From Yoonia litorea (GTDB taxonomy: Bacteria > Pseudomonadota > Alphaproteobacteria > Rhodobacterales > Rhodobacteraceae), in assembly GCF_900114675.1 (NCBI RefSeq), contig NZ_FOZM01000002.1, positions 1 to 64,000 of the forward strand: 64,000 nucleotides of DNA, written 5' to 3'. Each line of letters starts with the position of its first letter. The first letter of the stretch is position 1. Under the pieces are notes generated by a model. It was not told where the DNA came from. It saw nothing but the letters and a program-made list of their open reading frames with translations, and did no database searches. Positions 17,533-26,678 of the stretch are shown here, one piece after another. The translations under genes and the position numbers were made by a program.

Positions 17533-17599
17533 CCGCACGACTGACGCGGATCACACCGCGTCCTATTTCGTTATAGGGCGTGTGAATCGCAGACGACAC

Positions 17600-17674
17600 G
17601 GACGATTAGCTCAGCGGTAGAGCACTTCGTTGACATCGAAGGGGTCACTGGTTCAATCCCAGTATCGTCCACCA
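17600..17674 (+). tRNA. tRNA-Val (anticodon GAC)
   Basis: 75 nt including an encoded CCA end. The acceptor arms GGACGAT (17600-17606) and ATCGTCC (17664-17670) pair, the D arm contains TAGCTCAGCGGTAGAGCA, the anticodon stem CTTCG/CGAAG encloses loop TTGACAT with anticodon GAC, and the T arm holds GGTTCAATCCC. Confidence 0.97.
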
Positions 17675-17749
17675 GAATTCACCGGACTTTTGGTCCGTCA
17701 TGCAACCCAAGGCGCAATCCGCGCGCCGCGACAGACAAGGAAGAGCACC

Positions 17750-17875
17750 ATGAAGGTTCGCAACTCCCTCCGTTCGCTCAAGCAGCGCCACCGCGATTGC
17801 CGCATCGTGCGCCGCAAGGGCCGCGTCTATGTGATCAACAAGACGCAGCGCAAGTTCAAGGCTCGTCAGGGCTAA
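17750..17875 (+). CDS. rpmJ: 50S ribosomal protein L36 (41-residue form)
   Basis: The 41-residue basic protein begins [17 protein letters not shown] and ends in [11 protein letters not shown], the longer L36 variant typical of Alphaproteobacteria. It retains only one cysteine, so the zinc-binding set is absent. AAGGAAGAG is upstream at proper spacing. It follows tRNA-Val by 75 bp and has a strong terminator. Confidence 0.96.
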   Translation: MKVRNSLRSLKQRHRDCRIVRRKGRVYVINKTQRKFKARQG

Positions 17876-17896
17876 GAACTGCGACAGCAGAACATG

Positions 17897-17930
17897 AAAA
17901 GGCCGCTGCCCATCGGGCGCGGCCTTTTTC
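17897..17930 (+). terminator. rpmJ terminator
   Basis: AAGGCCGC and GCGGCCTT arms with an inner GCCC/GGGC pairing are followed by T5. Confidence 0.88.
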
Positions 17931-18025
17931 TTTTGCCAAATCCGGCGATCAGCGCTGGTCATACCACGGTCGTCCGCGTTAGCCTTTCTTCATTGAACGT
18001 TCACGTAACAAAGGACTGCTGACAG

Positions 18026-19228
18026 ATGACCCGCCGCCCCTTCCGCCTCCCGATGTTTGCAGCCCTTCTTGCCGGTGCGGCAACACCGGCGCTTGCACAA
18101 GATTCATTCTGCGGCGGATTCGGCGATGGCGGCGTCTGGATCGGCAATGCCGAAGAGAACTCGGATATTGCCACAGTTGACACCTATCGCGAACAGATGG
18201 CGCTGGTTCTGGGTGGCAACGAATACGTCTCGCTCTTCAGCCTGTCAGAGCCAACCGCCGTCCGTGTTGAGGCCGAAGGCCGCGGATCAGGCGATCCGAT
18301 CATTGATTTGCTCGACAGTGCCGGCGGGATCATCCTGTCTGACGATGATTCCGGCGGAAACGCCGCATCGCGTGCGGAAACTTTTCTTGAGGCAGGAACC
18401 TACTGCATGGCGATGCGCAGCTATGACGGTGGGCCGATGACGGCCTTCGTTCGCATCGGACGGGAAGAGCACGAACCGCTGACCGAGGGCTTGATGGATG
18501 TGGCAGCCGATACGGGACGTACCGGAAGCTGCGCCGAAGCCTCACCACTTGGCGCGCTCGGCGACAGCGCCAGCGCCTCTGTTGAAGAAACACCTTACTG
18601 GAGCTTCACCCTCGACAGCCCGACCGCTGTAACAATCACCGCCAGCAATGAATCGGCCGATCCGGTGATCACACTCTATGACGCCAACGAAAACTACATT
18701 GCCGACAATGACGACTTCGACGGGCTAAACAGCCGTATCGACCTGACAGAGCCCTTGGCGGCGGGGACGTATTGCATCGAGATGGCGGCACTCAATGACG
18801 AAACGCTCCCGATCACTGTTTCGGTAAGCGCATATGACGCTGAAGAGGCTGTGCAGGCACTTTACGCACAAGGCGAGATCGCGCCGCCGTTGGACGGATC
18901 AGTTGCGGTAACTGATCTTGGCGTCCTGCAATCGCGCTTGCGGCAGGACGTGCAGGCAACGACTTCGGTAAGCTGGTTCACGATTGAACTGGAGGCTGCG
19001 GGGCTTTTGGTCGTTGAAGCGATCGGTGGCGGAAACAGCGACCCTTGGCTTGTTGTTTATGACGATCTTGGACGGAGCATCGGCATGAACGATGACTACG
19101 GCGACAGTCTCGACAGTCTGGTTTTTGCCCGAGTTCAGGCAGGCACGTACATCGTGGGCGTTCGCCAGTATGAAGGCGGGCCAGGCCTGATCAGACTGCT
19201 GGCGGAACGCTACGTTCGCGCAGAATAA
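18026..19228 (+). CDS. Exported protein with three PPC-like repeats
   Basis: 400 residues with a Sec signal peptide (cleavage at ALA-QD, residue 24). Three repeats of about 110 residues share the pattern DPxIxLxD...DDD...AGTYxxxxR (about residues 90-145, 210-260 and 345-400), which matches bacterial pre-peptidase C-terminal beta-sandwich domains. No protease domain is attached, so it is a stand-alone PPC protein, probably periplasmic or secreted and possibly calcium-binding through the acidic loops. Function unknown. Convergent with the GNAT gene. Confidence 0.75.
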   Translation: MTRRPFRLPMFAALLAGAATPALAQDSFCGGFGDGGVWIGNAEENSDIATVDTYREQMALVLGGNEYVSLFSLSEPTAVRVEAEGRGSGDPIIDLLDSAGGIILSDDDSGGNAASRAETFLEAGTYCMAMRSYDGGPMTAFVRIGREEHEPLTEGLMDVAADTGRTGSCAEASPLGALGDSASASVEETPYWSFTLDSPTAVTITASNESADPVITLYDANENYIADNDDFDGLNSRIDLTEPLAAGTYCIEMAALNDETLPITVSVSAYDAEEAVQALYAQGEIAPPLDGSVAVTDLGVLQSRLRQDVQATTSVSWFTIELEAAGLLVVEAIGGGNSDPWLVVYDDLGRSIGMNDDYGDSLDSLVFARVQAGTYIVGVRQYEGGPGLIRLLAERYVRAE

Positions 19229-19247
19229 GAAAAGGACTCGGCGGCGA

Positions 19248-19267
19248 TGTCCCGTAAGCACGGGACA
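19248..19267. terminator. Perfect hairpin between convergent genes
   Basis: TGTCCCGT and ACGGGACA form an 8-bp stem with loop AAGC between the PPC-repeat gene and the convergent GNAT gene. No T tract follows on either strand, so it would be a weak or Rho-assisted terminator or a 3'-end stabiliser. Confidence 0.5.
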
Positions 19268-19269
19268 GC

Positions 19270-19749
19270 CTAAGACAGCGTTTTCCGCAAAACATGCCAT
19301 GTTCCATGATCGTCGTTGAGCTGCCTCAGCTCAGCGAACCCGGCGCGTTGCATTAGGCCCAGCGCCTGCGATGTCGTGGCAAAGACCTGACGATGGCCGG
19401 TGGACGTCGCGACGCGACATAGATCCTGTACAAGCTGGCTGGCGATTCCATGCCCATGCATGTGTTCAACAACGCAGAGCCCGGTGATCCACGGCGCCTC
19501 ATCTGATTGAGCGCCATAAGACGGACCGCTCAGCGTTCCGGTGCCGACCAGCGTGTCGGTTTGATCAATCGCGACAAGGCCGATTGGCAGCCGTTCTGTT
19601 TGCGCGCGGTCAGTGGCGTCTTTGGTGGCAAATCCCGGACCGGTTGGACCATAGTGATCCGGCCAGGTGGTTTCCAGCAGAGCAGCACAAGCCCCGATCA
19701 GGTCGCGCCGCTCTGCCAGCAAGCAAGTGGTGTATGTCCTACCGGCCAA
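19270..19749 (-). CDS. GNAT family N-acetyltransferase
   Basis: 159 residues with acetyl-CoA-binding motif A visible as ITGLCVVEHMHGHGIASQLVQDL (split here; loop about residues 95-110) and a terminal GFAELRQL segment. Substrate unknown. Its start lies 11 bp inside the upstream caspase-like gene, so the two are translationally linked. Confidence 0.85.
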   Translation of the reverse strand: MAGRTYTTCLLAERRDLIGACAALLETTWPDHYGPTGPGFATKDATDRAQTERLPIGLVAIDQTDTLVGTGTLSGPSYGAQSDEAPWITGLCVVEHMHGHGIASQLVQDLCRVATSTGHRQVFATTSQALGLMQRAGFAELRQLNDDHGTWHVLRKTLS

Positions 19750-21202
19750 ACGTATCGGCCAGAAGGCGCGCCAGCGTGGGCTGGTCGATATAACCGCTGG
19801 CCGTCAGGTTGCGGCTTGACTGGTAGTCAGCAATCGCACGGCGCGTGTTGCGGTCAAAACGCCCGTCGATCTGACCGGGGTTGAACCCGAGGCCTGCCAG
19901 CCTGCTTTCAATCAAACGGCGTAGCGTTGGGTTGATGTTCAGCGCGTCTTCGCGGGCTTGTGCTTGCGCGTTATCGGTCACAGCACCCAAGGCCTGCCGC
20001 GCCTGATCGGCAAAGATGCCATCAGGATAGCGTTCCAGATAAGCGCGGAGGTTCGCTGCACCGCCATTTGCGCCGGTCTCATCCCAATAAGCGCGGTCCT
20101 GCTGTTCACGCTGTTCGCGTTCGCGTTCTTGCTCCTCAGCGATTTCAGCCTCGCGCCGAATAAACTGGGCGGTCATCTGATCAATCTGGGCCTGATTGAG
20201 GAATGAGGTCGGGGTATAGGCATTCGCGCGCTGCCAGCTTTCAATCGCCGAACGCGTGCCGGGGCCGAAGATACCATCGACGCCGCGCGTGTCGTAACCA
20301 AGCGTTGTGAGCATATCCTGAATTTCGCGCCGCTCATTGCGGGTGAGGTTCAGACCGTCTTCGGTTGCTTCGGCGACACGTCGCGGATCATTTTCCAGAT
20401 CATCAAGCCGTTCGCGGGCTTCCGAGGCAAATGGGCTGCGCGGAAACGAGAAGATGAAGTCACGGTAGCTGTCAGCTGTGTTTGCGGCTCTTGCACGATT
20501 CCATGCCGCAATACTCGGATCGACAGTCGGGCGTGCGGCCACCGGTTCGGACCCCTCAGGTGCCAGCACGAGCGCGCCCGGCTGATATCCCAGAATATTC
20601 AGGCGGCGGTCGTTCTGGACATAGGCGATGACATCTCCGCCTTCAGCAGCGACCGCGCGGTCCAGCAGATCATCGACCCGATTTGGGGCGCCATAAACAA
20701 CGGTCACACCTTGCGGGATATCCAGACGGCCGACGCCTTCGCGCAAATAGGGGCCAAAGCTTGCAAAGTTGTCCTGATCATATCCCAGAACCAAAAGCGC
20801 CTGACCCGGCGCGCGTGACAGAATGTCGAGCACGGTATCAACCGAGATCGCATCATCAAGGCCGAATGGCGTCGGTGTATCGCTGTCTTCGGTCAAGAAC
20901 CACGTGCGGTCCTCATCAGTTGCAAAGCGGCCAGACAGACCGACAACTAGCCGTTCTGCATCTGTCGCCTCGTCCGCGAGTTGCTCAAGCACGCGGCGGG
21001 TGTCTCTGATGGACCCATCCGCGAGGGTGGAGACATTAAAGCCCACATCACGCAGTGCATCGGCAGTATCAATCAGATCTGTTGCGCCACTCACACGGCG
21101 AAAATCATCATAGCGGTCAACGCCGATCAGCACGGCAGCATCATCGGCGAGCGCCGGGGCCGCCAGACAGGACAGTGCTGCAATCAGGGTCAATTTACGC
21201 AT
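19739..21202 (-). CDS. Exported caspase-fold protein without catalytic residues, with two peptidoglycan-binding domains
   Basis: 487 residues with a signal peptide (cleavage near ALA-DD, residue 19). A caspase/p20-like domain (about 20-215) begins AAVLIGVDRYDDF. Where active members have a histidine in a (S/A)GHG loop this one has LSGRF, and where they have the Cys of DACRDN it has LGYDQDN, so it looks like a pseudo-enzyme. Two PG_binding_1-type domains follow (about 285-345 and 425-487) with a charged coiled coil rich in Glu, Gln and Arg between them (about 350-375). A periplasmic cell-wall scaffold is the likeliest role. Confidence 0.75.
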   Translation of the reverse strand: MRKLTLIAALSCLAAPALADDAAVLIGVDRYDDFRRVSGATDLIDTADALRDVGFNVSTLADGSIRDTRRVLEQLADEATDAERLVVGLSGRFATDEDRTWFLTEDSDTPTPFGLDDAISVDTVLDILSRAPGQALLVLGYDQDNFASFGPYLREGVGRLDIPQGVTVVYGAPNRVDDLLDRAVAAEGGDVIAYVQNDRRLNILGYQPGALVLAPEGSEPVAARPTVDPSIAAWNRARAANTADSYRDFIFSFPRSPFASEARERLDDLENDPRRVAEATEDGLNLTRNERREIQDMLTTLGYDTRGVDGIFGPGTRSAIESWQRANAYTPTSFLNQAQIDQMTAQFIRREAEIAEEQEREREQREQQDRAYWDETGANGGAANLRAYLERYPDGIFADQARQALGAVTDNAQAQAREDALNINPTLRRLIESRLAGLGFNPGQIDGRFDRNTRRAIADYQSSRNLTASGYIDQPTLARLLADTFGR

Positions 21203-21319
21203 GGTCTTACCTCTTGTTTACGAAAGGCGCACCAAAAGGCGCGCCGCGTTCGTGGTAAAGCTAGGTCAGCACCGTGCTGCTATTCAATAGCGCCCCCGCA
21301 TAGGATCAGACTTGCGGCG

Positions 21320-24085
21320 TTACTCCGCCGCAAGCTGATCTGGGGCTTTTTCAACCCGCACCGCAGCAAACTTGAACTCGGGAATCTTTCCGTAAGGATC
21401 CACGGCCGGGTTTGTCAGCACGTTCGCTGCCGCTTCAACATAGGCGAAAGGTACGAAAACCATGTCCGGTGCGACGGCCCGATCCTCGCGTGCCATGATG
21501 GTGATGCTGCCGCGGCGGGTGCTCAGCGTGACCATCCCGCCCGGTTCGACCCCCAGCTTGCGCAAGGTCGACGGATGCAGCGAACAGTTTGCCTCAGGCT
21601 CGACTGCATCCAGCACTTTGGAGCGGCGGGTCATAGATCCGGTGTGCCAGTGTTCCAACTGCCGACCGGTGGTCATGATCATCGGATAATCGGCATCGGG
21701 GGCTTCGTCCGGTGGGATCACGCTTGCAGGTGTGAAGCGGGCGCGACCATTGGGACGCGGGAAACCATCACCGAACACGATTGGCTGACCGGGATCGTCC
21801 GGCGACAAAGACGGATAGGTCACAGCGTTCTGTGCCTCGAGCCGGTCCCAAGTGATGTTGGAGAGCGATTTCATCGACAGCGCCATTTCGGCGAAAACGT
21901 CAGATGGATGTGCATAGGTCCAGCCCAAGCCAAGTCGCTTGGCCAATTCGACGGTGATCCACCAGTCTTCCTTGGCTTCGCCAGGTGGCGACACAGCAGG
22001 GCGGCCCATCTGCACCTGACGGTTGGTGTTGGTGACTGTCCCCGATTTCTCGGCAAAGGCGGAGGCAGGCAGGATCACATCAGCAAAGTTGGCCGTCTCT
22101 GTGATGAAAATATCCTGCACCACCAGATGCTTGAGCTTGGCCAGCGCGTCGCGGGCGTGTTCGACATCAGGATCAGACATCGCAGGGTTTTCGCCAAGGA
22201 TATACATGCCGTTGATATCGCCCGCGTGCACAGCATCAAGGATCTCGGTCACGGTCAGACCCTTGTTGGGGTCAATCGACCCTTCCTGCCAGATTTCCTC
22301 AAACGCACTGCGCACACCGTCATCGCCCACTGGCTGATAATCCGGCAAGAACATCGGAATAAGGCCAGCGTCAGAGGCACCTTGCACGTTGTTCTGGCCC
22401 CGCAATGGGTGCAGGCCCGCACCCGGCCGCCCCACCTGCCCTGTCATCAGCGCGAGGCTGATCAGGCAGCGCGAGTTATCAGTGCCGTGGATGTGCTGGC
22501 TGACGCCCATCCCCCAGAAGATCATCGCAGCCTTGGCACCGGCAAAGGTGCGGGCGACGTCACGCAAGGTCTCTGCCGGAATGCCGCAGATCTTTTCCAT
22601 CTTCTCTGGCGTGAAGTCGGCCAAATGTGCTTTCTCGGCTTCCCAGTTCTCGGTGTAGGCTTCGATGTACTGCTGGTCGTAGAGACCCTCTTCGACGATT
22701 GTGTGCATGATCGCGTTCAGCATCGACACATCCGCACCCGGGCGGAACTGCAGCATATGGCTGGCAAAGCGTTTCAGCGCCTGCCCGCGCGGGTCCATCA
22801 CGATCAGCTTTCCACCGCGCTTGGTGAATTGTTTGAAATAGGTCGCTGCAACCGGATGATTCTCGATCGGGTTGGCCCCTATGACGATGGCCACATCCGC
22901 GTTCTCGATCTCATTAAACGTCGCGGTGACGGCACCTGAGCCGACGTTCTCCATCAGCGCCGCAACAGACGAGGCGTGGCACAGACGCGTGCAGTGGTCG
23001 ACGTTGTTGTGCCCGAACCCCTGACGAATGAATTTCTGGAACAAATAAGCTTCTTCGTTCGTACATTTCGCCGAACCAAAGCCCGCCACGCCACGTCCGC
23101 CGATATCCTTCAACCCCTTGGCAGCGACATCCAGCGCCTCGTCCCAAGACGCCTCGCGGAAGAATTCCTGCCAGTTGCCCGGATCGACGTTGAGGCCCTT
23201 TGCAGGGGCATCTTCGCGCCGGATCAGCGGTTTTGTCACGCGGTGATCATGGTGGATGTAGTCAAAGCCGAAGCGGCCCTTCACGCACAAACGCCCTTCG
23301 TTTGCGGGACCGTTGATGCCTTCGACATATTTGACCTTATTGTCTTTGACCTTGAGGCTGACCTGACATCCGACACCACAGAAGGGGCAAACGCTTTCGA
23401 CTTCGCGGTCGTAGTCCTTGCTGTCACCGATCTGGTTTTCATCTGTCACGGTTGCGGGCATGAGCGCGCCTGTCGGGCAGGCCTGTACGCATTCGCCGCA
23501 GGCCACGCAGGATGAGGCCCCCATGGGATCATCGAAGTCAAACACCGGATAGGCTGTCGCCCCGCGCCCGGCCATGCCGATGACGTCATTGACCTGCACC
23601 TCGCGGCAAGCCCGCACGCAAAGGCCACACTGGATGCAGGCATCAAGGTTTACAGACATCGCCACATGGCTGTCGTCAAGCAGGGGAATATGTTCCTCTT
23701 TCGCGGGGAAACGGCTTTCGCTGACTTCCTGCTTGGCCGCCATGTCCCAAAGATGGGCGGATTTGTCATGCGCCACATTCTGCGCGGGCTGGTCAGCGAC
23801 CAACAGTTCCATGACCATCTTGCGGGCCTGACGCTCGCGCGGTTGATCGGTCGTCACCACCATGCCTTCACTTGGCTCGCGGATGCAGGATGCGGCCAGT
23901 GTCCGTTCGCCTTCAATCGCGACCATGCATGCGCGGCAGTTGCCGTCGGACCGGTAGCCTGGAGCAGGCTTGTGGCACAGATGCGGAATGACCAGGCCGC
24001 GACCATGCGCAACCTCCCAGATTGTCTCTCCGGGGGCGGCGGTGACGGTTTCACCATCAAGGGTGAATGTAATGCGATCCGACAT
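21320..24085 (-). CDS. fdhA: Formate dehydrogenase alpha subunit (FdsA/FdhA-like, Mo/W)
   Basis: 921 residues. An N-terminal [2Fe-2S] ferredoxin domain (cysteines in HLCHKPAPGYRSDGNCRACM) is followed by two [4Fe-4S] motifs (CIQCGLCVRAC, CVACGECVQAC), a further [4Fe-4S] at CPFCGVGC, and the molybdopterin domain with active-site Cys in VDHCTRLCH. It oxidises formate to CO2. The FdsA-type H-C-C-C cluster after the first domain appears to lack its cysteines (HDKSAHLWDM). No beta, gamma or delta subunit lies alongside, so its electron partner is encoded elsewhere or is a different protein. Confidence 0.9.
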   Translation of the reverse strand: MSDRITFTLDGETVTAAPGETIWEVAHGRGLVIPHLCHKPAPGYRSDGNCRACMVAIEGERTLAASCIREPSEGMVVTTDQPRERQARKMVMELLVADQPAQNVAHDKSAHLWDMAAKQEVSESRFPAKEEHIPLLDDSHVAMSVNLDACIQCGLCVRACREVQVNDVIGMAGRGATAYPVFDFDDPMGASSCVACGECVQACPTGALMPATVTDENQIGDSKDYDREVESVCPFCGVGCQVSLKVKDNKVKYVEGINGPANEGRLCVKGRFGFDYIHHDHRVTKPLIRREDAPAKGLNVDPGNWQEFFREASWDEALDVAAKGLKDIGGRGVAGFGSAKCTNEEAYLFQKFIRQGFGHNNVDHCTRLCHASSVAALMENVGSGAVTATFNEIENADVAIVIGANPIENHPVAATYFKQFTKRGGKLIVMDPRGQALKRFASHMLQFRPGADVSMLNAIMHTIVEEGLYDQQYIEAYTENWEAEKAHLADFTPEKMEKICGIPAETLRDVARTFAGAKAAMIFWGMGVSQHIHGTDNSRCLISLALMTGQVGRPGAGLHPLRGQNNVQGASDAGLIPMFLPDYQPVGDDGVRSAFEEIWQEGSIDPNKGLTVTEILDAVHAGDINGMYILGENPAMSDPDVEHARDALAKLKHLVVQDIFITETANFADVILPASAFAEKSGTVTNTNRQVQMGRPAVSPPGEAKEDWWITVELAKRLGLGWTYAHPSDVFAEMALSMKSLSNITWDRLEAQNAVTYPSLSPDDPGQPIVFGDGFPRPNGRARFTPASVIPPDEAPDADYPMIMTTGRQLEHWHTGSMTRRSKVLDAVEPEANCSLHPSTLRKLGVEPGGMVTLSTRRGSITIMAREDRAVAPDMVFVPFAYVEAAANVLTNPAVDPYGKIPEFKFAAVRVEKAPDQLAAE

Positions 24086-24252
24086 CGGAAACCTCCATCT
24101 GCACTGGGACAGAATAGATCATTTCGCCAGTCGTGCCGAAAGGTCAGGCGCGACCGCAAGCGGTGCTTTTGCGCCATGCGACATTTCCGAAATGCGTCAT
24201 GGATTCACAAAGACGGTCAGCAACGGCACCCGTAAGGGTGCGATAGCCGCGA

Positions 24253-24540
24253 TCAGATGAATGCGCTCATGTTGTTGATCAGGAAGATTCGCAGGATTTC
24301 GATGCCGACGAGGACCACGATCGGTGATAGATCAATGCCGCCAAGGTCAGGCATAATCCGGCGGATACGGCTGTAGATCGGATCAAGAATACGCTCCAGC
24401 CCGTACCAGACCTGCCCCACAAACTCCTGACGGATATTGAGCACCTCAAAGCGGATCAGCCAGCTCATGATGAAGTGTGCGATCACGAAAAAGCGCAACA
24501 CGCCGAGGATCAAAAGTAAGGCTTGGAGGATGGTCAGCAT
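24253..24540 (-). CDS. YggT family membrane protein
   Basis: 95 residues with two long hydrophobic segments at the ends and the family centre (VWYGLERILDPIYSRIRRIMP). YggT proteins are small inner-membrane proteins of uncertain role, sometimes linked to division or osmotic response. The start MLTILQALL is chosen over 32 extra in-frame codons because AAGGGCG lies just upstream. A GCACCC/GGGTGC hairpin (about 24226-24241) follows it. Confidence 0.88.
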   Translation of the reverse strand: MLTILQALLLILGVLRFFVIAHFIMSWLIRFEVLNIRQEFVGQVWYGLERILDPIYSRIRRIMPDLGGIDLSPIVVLVGIEILRIFLINNMSAFI

Positions 24541-24674
24541 AGTCACGCCCTTTTCTTGGTGACAGAGACCTATGTTGTTGTTTCGCATTCGACAAGGCCA
24601 AGGTTGCCGCGAGGTCAAAGTTGACGTGCGCGTCAAGCGATACCAGTTGCTGCCTTACCAGCAGGAGCGGTCCC

Positions 24675-25229
24675 ATGTATCCAATTGTCAGAGTCATCAA
24701 AGAGCTTTTGCGCGCGCGCAAGATGCCGGAACTTGGCGCGCTTGACGCGCATGTGTCTTACCACCGGTGCTGGCCACAGGACGTGGACAATTATCTTGAA
24801 ATGAACAACGGCCGGATCCTGTCCATTCTCGACATTGGTCGCACCGGCCTTGCGCAACGGGTCGGGTTGATCGGCGCCTTGACGAAGAACCGTTGGGGCC
24901 TAACGATTGCAGGAAGCTCCCTGCGTTATCGCAAGCGGATCAGGCCTTTCGTCAAATTCCGGACGGTCAGCCGCTGCATCGGCTGGGACAAACGTTTTTT
25001 CTACATCGAACAGTCGATCTGGATTGGTGAGGATTGCGCCGTTCAGGCTCTTTTCCGCTCTGCTATGACGGACAAGAACGGGATCGTCCCCCCCGAAGCC
25101 GTCTTTGCAGCCGTCGGCTATCAGGCCGACAGCCCTCTCCTGCCCGCTTGGGCCCAAGCATGGATTGACGCCGACAACACACGGCCCTGGCCGCCGGAGT
25201 TTGACGGGACGTCGCAGCCCACTGCATAA
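24675..25229 (+). CDS. Thioesterase-like (hotdog-fold) protein
   Basis: 184 residues matching the 4HBT_2 thioesterase-like family (LDAHVSYHRCWPQDVDNYLEMNNGR region, then an RYRKRIRPF strand). These are probable acyl-CoA thioesterases, acting in the cytoplasm. AGGAG precedes the ATG; an 18-codon in-frame upstream extension lacks a site. Divergent from yggT. Confidence 0.78.
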   Translation: MYPIVRVIKELLRARKMPELGALDAHVSYHRCWPQDVDNYLEMNNGRILSILDIGRTGLAQRVGLIGALTKNRWGLTIAGSSLRYRKRIRPFVKFRTVSRCIGWDKRFFYIEQSIWIGEDCAVQALFRSAMTDKNGIVPPEAVFAAVGYQADSPLLPAWAQAWIDADNTRPWPPEFDGTSQPTA

Positions 25230-25298
25230 AGCTAGACTTGCCAGAAACCGGTTTCTCTGTGTCTTATCCTCAAAAAGGCGCGACGGGGGAACGAGCAG

Positions 25299-26678
25299 AT
25301 GGCAGTCAGCAAGAAACGTATCTGGGGGTGGATGTCATTCGACTGGGCGTCCCAGCCCTTCTACACCCTCGGACTGACGTTCATTTTCGGCCCCTACTTT
25401 GCCGTTGTCGCGACGGAATACTTTCTGGCAGGCGGCATGGAGGAAATCGCCGCTGACGCCCAAGCCCAATGGGTCTGGTCCTTGGGCCAAACCGTTGCTG
25501 GCTTGCTGATTGCGGTCACCGCGCCGTTTCTGGGCGCGTTTGCTGACAACTCGGGACGCAAGATACCCTGGATTGCGTTCTTTTCCGTCGTCTATGTCGT
25601 TGCAACCTTCATGCTGTGGGGGCTCACACCTGACGGCAGCGCGCTGATCCTGATGTTGATTATCTTCTACACCGGTTTCTTTGCCGCCGAGAGTTCTCTC
25701 AACTTCGTTAACGCGATCCTGCCGTCGCTGGGGACCGAGAAAGAGATCGGTCGTATTTCCGGATCTGGCGCGGCGATGGGCTATTGGGGCGGCGTTGTTT
25801 CGCTCTTTATCATGCTGCTGCTGTTTTCGGAAAACGACAAGGGTGTCACGCTCTTGGGCAACGCCCCGCTTTTCGGGCTTGATCCGGAAGCGCGCGAAGG
25901 TACGCGGTTTGTCGGGCCGTTCATCGCGATCTGGTACATCATCTTTATCATCCCCTTCTTCCTTTATGTCCGCGACGACCCGAACGCGCCCAGCAAATCC
26001 ACCAGACTGAGCGCGGTCTGGGGTGAATTGATGGACACCTTGCGCGGCGTCTTCCAACGCAAGAGCCTGCTGAGTTTTCTTGCCGGTTCGATGTTCTATC
26101 GTGATGCCCTGAACGCACTCTACGCCTTTGGCGGGGTTTATGCGGCTTTAGTGCTGGACTGGGGGATCATCCAGATCGGCGTCTTCGGGATCATCGCGGC
26201 GATTGCCGCTGCGATTGCGACCTGGATCGGCGGCCTTTGCGATCAACGTTTCGGACCCAAGCCCGTGATCCGCACCTGTGTCTGGATCCTGATCGGTGTC
26301 TCAGCGATCATTATCGGCATGTCGCGCGAGGCCATCTTCGGCCTGCCGTTCGCAGAAGGATCAGGCACACCTGATCTGATTTTCTATGCCTGCGGTATTT
26401 GCATCGGCGGGGCTGGTGGTGCGCTGTACGCCTCGTCACGCTCCATGATGGTGCGTCACACACACCCCGAGCGTCCGGCAGAGGCCTTTGGCCTGTTCGC
26501 TTTGACAGGCAAAGCCACCGCCTTTCTCGCGCCTGCGCTGATCACCGTGTTCACAATCATGACGGGAAGCAATCAACTGGGCTTTTTGCCGGTGGTATTC
26601 CTTTTCTTCATCGGACTTTTGCTGCTACGCTGGGTGAATAAAGACGGAGATCGCGCAGAATGGTCCGCTTCATCGTAG
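25299..26678 (+). CDS. MFS transporter, UMF1/Atg22-like
   Basis: 459 residues with about twelve membrane segments. The N terminus WGWMSFDWASQPFYTL is characteristic of the UMF1 family (Atg22-related), which are presumed effluxers of amino acids or similar small compounds. Substrate unknown. The next gene, mepA, begins 19 bp before its stop, so the two are co-transcribed. Confidence 0.88.
   Translation: MAVSKKRIWGWMSFDWASQPFYTLGLTFIFGPYFAVVATEYFLAGGMEEIAADAQAQWVWSLGQTVAGLLIAVTAPFLGAFADNSGRKIPWIAFFSVVYVVATFMLWGLTPDGSALILMLIIFYTGFFAAESSLNFVNAILPSLGTEKEIGRISGSGAAMGYWGGVVSLFIMLLLFSENDKGVTLLGNAPLFGLDPEAREGTRFVGPFIAIWYIIFIIPFFLYVRDDPNAPSKSTRLSAVWGELMDTLRGVFQRKSLLSFLAGSMFYRDALNALYAFGGVYAALVLDWGIIQIGVFGIIAAIAAAIATWIGGLCDQRFGPKPVIRTCVWILIGVSAIIIGMSREAIFGLPFAEGSGTPDLIFYACGICIGGAGGALYASSRSMMVRHTHPERPAEAFGLFALTGKATAFLAPALITVFTIMTGSNQLGFLPVVFLFFIGLLLLRWVNKDGDRAEWSASS

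Noticed and set aside
20981-22939. 652-codon open frame on the plus strand
   Set aside because: It lies entirely antisense to the caspase-like gene and formate dehydrogenase and has no recognisable domain.
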